The notes under the pieces: generated by a model
Databases searched by the model: none
What the model saw: the letters and a program-made list of their open reading frames with translations, nothing else
What the model was told of the DNA's origin: nothing
DNA from: Closterium sp. NIES-65
Lineage: Eukaryota > Streptophyta > Zygnematophyceae > Desmidiales > Closteriaceae
Direction of reading: 5' to 3'
Assembly (NCBI GenBank): GCA_948144175.1
Contig: CANXME010000869.1
Coordinates: forward strand, 1-64,000
Length of the DNA stretch: 64,000 nucleotides
Translations under genes and position numbers: made by a program
In this document: piece after piece, positions 59,601 through 64,000 of the stretch
How the letters are laid out: the number at the start of each line of letters is the position of its first letter
Numbering within the stretch: the first letter of the stretch is position 1

Positions 59601-60900
59601 CCTAGAGATAGGCGCCCCTAGAGATAGGCACCCATAGAGATAGGCGCCCATAGAGATAGGCGCCCATAGAGATAGGCGCCCATAGAGATAGGCGCCCATA
59701 GAGATAGGCGCCCATAGAGATAGGCGGCCATAGAGATAGGCGCCCCTAGAGATAGGCGCCCCTAGAGATAGGCGCCCATAGAGATAGGCGCCCCTAGAGA
59801 TAGGCGCCCATAGAGATAGGCGCCCATAGAGAAAGGCGCCCCTAGAGATAGGCGCCCCTAGAGATAGGCGCCCCTAGAGATAGGCGCCCCTAGAGATAGG
59901 CGCCCCTAGAGATAGGCACCCCTAGAGATAGGCGCCCCTAGAGATAGGCACCCCTAGAGATAAGCGCTCATAGAGATAGGCGGCCATAGAGATAGGCGCT
60001 CCTAGAGATAGGCGCTCCTAGAGATAGGCGCCCCTAGAGATAGGCGCCCGTAGAGATAGGCCGCCGTAGAGATAGGCGCCCGTAGAGATAGGCGCCCCGT
60101 AGAGATAGGCGCCCCTAGAGATAGGCGCCCCTAGAGATAGGCGCCCATAGAGATAGGCGGCCATAAAGATAGGCGCCCATAGAGATAGGCGCCCCTAGAG
60201 ATAGGCGCCCCTTAGAGATAGGCGCCCATAGAGATAGGCGCCCATAGAGAAAGGCGCCCCTAGAGATAGGCGCCCCTAGAGATAGGCGCCCCTAGAGATA
60301 GGCGCCCCTAGAGATAGGCGCCCCCTAGAGATAGGCGCCCCTAGAGATAGGCGCCCCTAGAGATAGGCGGCCATAGAGATAGGCGCCCATAGAGATAGGC
60401 GCCCATAGAGATAGGCGCCCCTATAGAAAGGCGGCCATAGAGATAGGCGCCCCTAGAGATAGGCGCCCATAGAGATAGGCGCCCCCTAGAGATAGGCGCC
60501 CATAGAGATTGGCGCCCATAGAGATAGGCGCCCCTAGAGATAGGCGCCCCTAGAGATAGGCGCCCATAGAGATAGGCGCCCATAGAGATAGGCGGCCATA
60601 GAGATAGGCGCTCCTAGAGATAGGCGCTCCTAGAGATAGGCGCCCCTAGAGATAGGCGCCCCTAGAGATAGGCGCCCATAGAGATAGGCGCCCATAGAGA
60701 TAGGCGCCCATAGAGATAGGCGCCCATAGAGATAGGCGCCCATAGAGATAGGCGGCCATAGAGATAGGCGCCCCTAGAGATAGGCGCCATAGAGATAGGC
60801 GCTCCTAGAGATAGGCGCTTCCTAGAGATAGGCGCCCCTAGAGATAGGCGCCCATAGAGATAGGCGCCCCTAGAGATAGGCGCCCCTAGAGATAGGCGCC
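56700..60900 (+). repeat. Sat16B higher-order repeat of 1.63-1.74 kb, three copies
   Basis: The unit ATTGGCGCCC after CATAGAG is found at 57131, 58874 and 60508 (spacings 1743 and 1634 bp). The shortened unit GGCGCCATAGAG, with GCGCTCCTAG nearby, follows each time (near 57410, 59148, 60787), as does the block of A-type units before it. Confidence 0.85.
58327..58460 (+). repeat. Run of eight G-variant monomers (CCCGTAGAG)
   Basis: Eight consecutive units carry G at the site that is normally A or C. Elsewhere the G variant is scattered. The related copy near 60047-60110 has only about four, with indels. This looks like local amplification of one variant. Confidence 0.9.
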
Positions 60901-63900
60901 CCTAGAGATAGGCGCCCCTAGAGATAGGCGCCCCTAGAGATAGGCGCCTCCCATAGAGCTAGCGCCCTAGAGATAGGCACCCCTAGAGATAGGCGCCCAT
61001 AGAGATAGGCGCCCCTAGAGATAGGCGCCCATAGAGATAGGCCCATAGAGACTAGGCGGCCCATAGAGATAGGCGGCCCATAGAGATAGGCGCCCATAGA
61101 GAAGGCGCCCATAGAGATAGGCGGCCCATAGAGATAGGCGCCCCTAGAGATAGGCGCCCCTAGAGATAGGCGCCCATAGAGATAGGCGCCCCCTAGAGAT
61201 AGGCGCCCCTAGAGATAGGCGCCCCTAGAGATAGGCGCCCCTAGAGATAGGAGCCCCCCTAGAGATAGGGCATTTAAGGCGCCCCTAGAGATAGGCGCCC
61301 CATAGAGATAGGCAGCCCCTAGAGATAGGCGCCCATAGAGATAGGCGCCCATAGAGATAGGCGCCCATAGAGATAGGCGCCCATAGAGATAGGCGCCCAT
61401 AGAGATAGGCGCCATAGAGATAGGCGCCCCTAGAGATAGGCGCCCCTAGAGATAGGCGCCCATAGAGATAGGCGCCCCTAGAGATAGGCGCCCATAGAGA
61501 TAGGCGCCCATAGAGAAGGCGCCCCTAGAGATAGGCGCCCCTAGAGATAGGCGCCCCTAGAGATAGGCGCCCCTAGAGATAGGGCCGCCCCTAGAGATAG
61601 GCACCCCCTAGAGATAGGCGCCCCTAGAGATAGGCCTAAGGCCCCTAGAGATAAGCGCTCATAGAGATAGGCGGCCCATAGAGATAGGCGCCCCTAGAGA
61701 TAGGCGCCATAGAGATAGGCGCCCCTAGAGATAGGCGCCCCTAGAGATAGGCGCCCCTAGAGATAGGCGCCCATAGAGATAGGCGCCATAGAGATAGGCG
61801 CCCTAAGAGATAGGCGCCCATAGAGATAGGCGCTCCTAGAGATAGGCGCCCCTAGAGATAGGCGCCCCTAGAGATAGGCGCCCATAGAGATAGGCGCCCC
61901 TAGAGATAGGCGCCCCCTAGAGATAGGCGCCCATAGAGATAGGCGACCCTAGAGATAGGCGCCCCTAGAGATAGGCGCCCCTAGAGATAGGCGCCCCTAG
62001 AGATAGGCGCCCATAGAGATAGGCGCCCCTAGAGATAGGCGCCCATAGAGATAGGCCCCATAGAGATAGGCGCCCATAGAGATAGGCGCCACATAGAGAT
62101 AGGCGCCATAGAGACTAGGCGCCCCTAGAGATAGGCGCTCCTAGAGATAGGCGCCCATAGAGATAGGCGCCCCTAGAGATAGGCGCCCCTAGAGATAGTC
62201 GCCCCTAGAGATAGGCGCCCCTTAGAGATAGGCTCCCCTAGAGATAGGCGCCCCTAGAGATAGGCGCCACTCAGAGATAGGCGCTCCCTAGAGATAGGCA
62301 CGCCCTAGAGATGGCGCCCATAGAGATAGGCAGCCCATAGAGATAGGCGCCCATAGAGATAGGCGCCCATAGAGATAGGCGCCCATAGAGATAGGCGCCC
62401 ATAGAGATAGGCGGCCATAGAGATAGGCGCCACTAGAGATAGGCGCCCTAGAGATAGGCGCCCCTAGAGATAGGCGCCCATAGAGATAGGCGCCCCTAGA
62501 GATAGGCGCCCCCTAGAGATAGGCGCCCCTAGAGATAGGCGCCCCTAGAGATAGGCGCCCCTAGAGATCTAGGCGCCCCTGAGATAGGCCGCCCCTAGAG
62601 ATAGGCGCCCACTAGAGATAGGCGCCCTATAGAGATAGGCCAAGCGCCCATAGAGATAGGCGCCCATAGAGATAGGCGCCCATAGAGATAGGCGCCCATA
62701 GAGATAGGCGCCCAGAGATAGGGCGGCCCATAGAGATAGGCGCCCCTTAGAGATAGGGCGCCCATAGAGATAGGCGCCCATAGAGATAGGCGCCCATAGA
62801 GATAGGCGCCCCTAGAGATAGGCGCCCCTAGAGATAGGCGCCCCTAGAGATAGGCGCCCCTAGAGATAGGCGCCCCTAAGATAGGCGCCCCTAGAGATAG
62901 GCGCCCCTAGAGATAGGCGCCCTAGAGATAGGCGCCCTAGAGATAGGCCCCTAGAGATAGGCGCCCATAGAGATAGGCGCCCATAGAGATAGGCGCCCCT
63001 AGAGATAGGCGCCCTAGAGATAGGCGCCCCTAGAGATAGGCGCCCCTAGAGATAGGCGCCCATAGAGATAGGCGCCCATAGAGATAGGCGCCCCTAGAGA
63101 TAGGCGCCCCTAGAGATAGGCGCCCCTAGAGATAGGCGCCCCTAGAGATAGGCGCCCCTAGAGATAGGCGCCCATAGAGATAGGCGCCCATAGAGATAGG
63201 CGCCCATAGAGATAGGCGCCCCTAGAGATAGGCGCCCATAGAGATAGGCGCCCTAGAGATAGGCGCCATAGAGATAGGCGCCCTAGAGATAGGCGCCCAT
63301 AGAGATAGGCGCCCATAGAGATAGGCGCCCCTAGAGATAGGCGCCCTAGAGATAGGCGCCCATAGAGATAGGCGCCCATAGAGATAGGCGCCCATAGAGA
63401 TAGGCGCCATAGAGATAGGCGCTCCTAGAGATAGGCGCCCTCTAGAGATAGGCGTCCCCTAGATATAGGCGCCCCCTAGAGATAGGCGCCCATAGAGATA
63501 GGCGCCCGTAGAGATAGGCGCCCGTATGAGATAGTACGAGATAGGCGCCCGTAGAGATAGGCGCCATAGAGATAGGCGCCATAGAGATAGGCCGCCCCGT
63601 TCAGAGAATAGGCGCCCGTAGAGATTATGCGCCCTAGAGATAGGCGCCCCTAGAGATAGGCGCCCCTAGAGATAGGCGCCCCTAGAGATAGGCGCCCCCA
63701 GGATAGGCGCCACTGAGAGATAGGCGCCCCCTAGAGATAGGCGCCCCTAGAGATAGGCGCCCTAGAGATAGGCGCCCCTAGAGATAGGCGCCCCTAGAGA
63801 TAGGCGCCCCCTAGAGATAGGCGCCCCTAGAGATAGGCGCCCCTAGAGATAGGCGCCCCTTAGAGATAGGCGCCCCATAGAGATAGGCGCCCATAGAGAT

Positions 63901-64000
63901 AGGCGGCCCCTAGAGATAGGCGCCCATAGAGATAGGCACCGCCTTAGAGATAGGCGCATAGATAGGCGCCCATAGATATAGGCGCCCCTAGAGATAGGCG

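Larger units (their letters stand above)
54079..64000 (+). repeat. Sat16B, forward block 3, to the window end
   Basis: Forward-oriented 16-bp units, about 620 copies. A 384-bp direct repeat lies at about 54629-54824 and 55013-55208, and a larger higher-order repeat lies at about 56.7-61 kb. From about 60.8 kb to the end, 1-3 bp indels become common. The satellite runs off the window. Confidence 0.95.

Noticed and set aside
30971-64000. Many 60-130 codon frames with MGAYLYGRLSLWAPIS-type periods
   Set aside because: They are translations of Sat16B (48-bp coding period), present on both strands according to array orientation. No evidence of genes.
9642-64000. Common origin of the two 16-bp satellites
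   Set aside because: They share the period only. GGTGGGTTGAACACAC and ATAGGCGCCCATAGAG show no convincing alignment in either orientation.
30971-64000. tRNA, rRNA or other structured RNA genes
   Set aside because: No cloverleaf or rRNA-like sequence was seen. The GGCGCC palindromes are a property of the monomer.

Overview
This window is almost entirely satellite DNA, with one retrotransposon sitting inside it. No host gene, tRNA, rRNA or CRISPR array can be supported. The organism is a eukaryote. The one Ty1/copia element has a plant-type primer binding site resembling the initiator-Met tRNA complement and a GC-rich pol gene. Its protein reads like the very abundant copia families I remember from streptophyte algae such as Closterium. 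That taxonomic placement is recollection and inference, not a search result.

Layout: (1) 1-9641 is a 28-bp satellite (Sat28) with its C-rich strand on top, about 344 units. (2) 9642-11540 is a 16-bp satellite (Sat16A, GGTGGGTTGAACACAC), about 119 units. (3) 11541-30970 is the same Sat28 in the opposite orientation, about 694 units. (4) 30971-64000 is a second, unrelated 16-bp satellite (Sat16B, ATAGGCGCCCATAGAG), about 1820 units. Its orientation flips at about 33574, 36562, 48008 and 54078. (5) A 3879-bp copia element on the minus strand (40433-44311) is inserted in Sat16B. It has 131-bp LTRs and a 5-bp target duplication.

The satellites are not simple homogeneous arrays. Monomers carry a few recurrent variant bases that act like a barcode. 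These barcodes show nested higher-order repeats (about 0.38 to 3.4 kb, often near 1.5-1.75 kb). They also show large inverted duplications, including a palindrome with 975-bp arms in which I saw one mismatch by eye, and a shared orientation-switch junction found at two sites 14.4 kb apart in opposite orientation. The arrays therefore look like the product of repeated unequal exchange, segmental duplication and inversion. Some of this could also be assembly error, which only long raw reads can settle.

The long open frames in the satellites (up to 1836 codons) arise because the repeat unit contains almost no stop triplets on one strand. I do not treat them as genes. The only convincing protein-coding sequence is the retrotransposon pol region.
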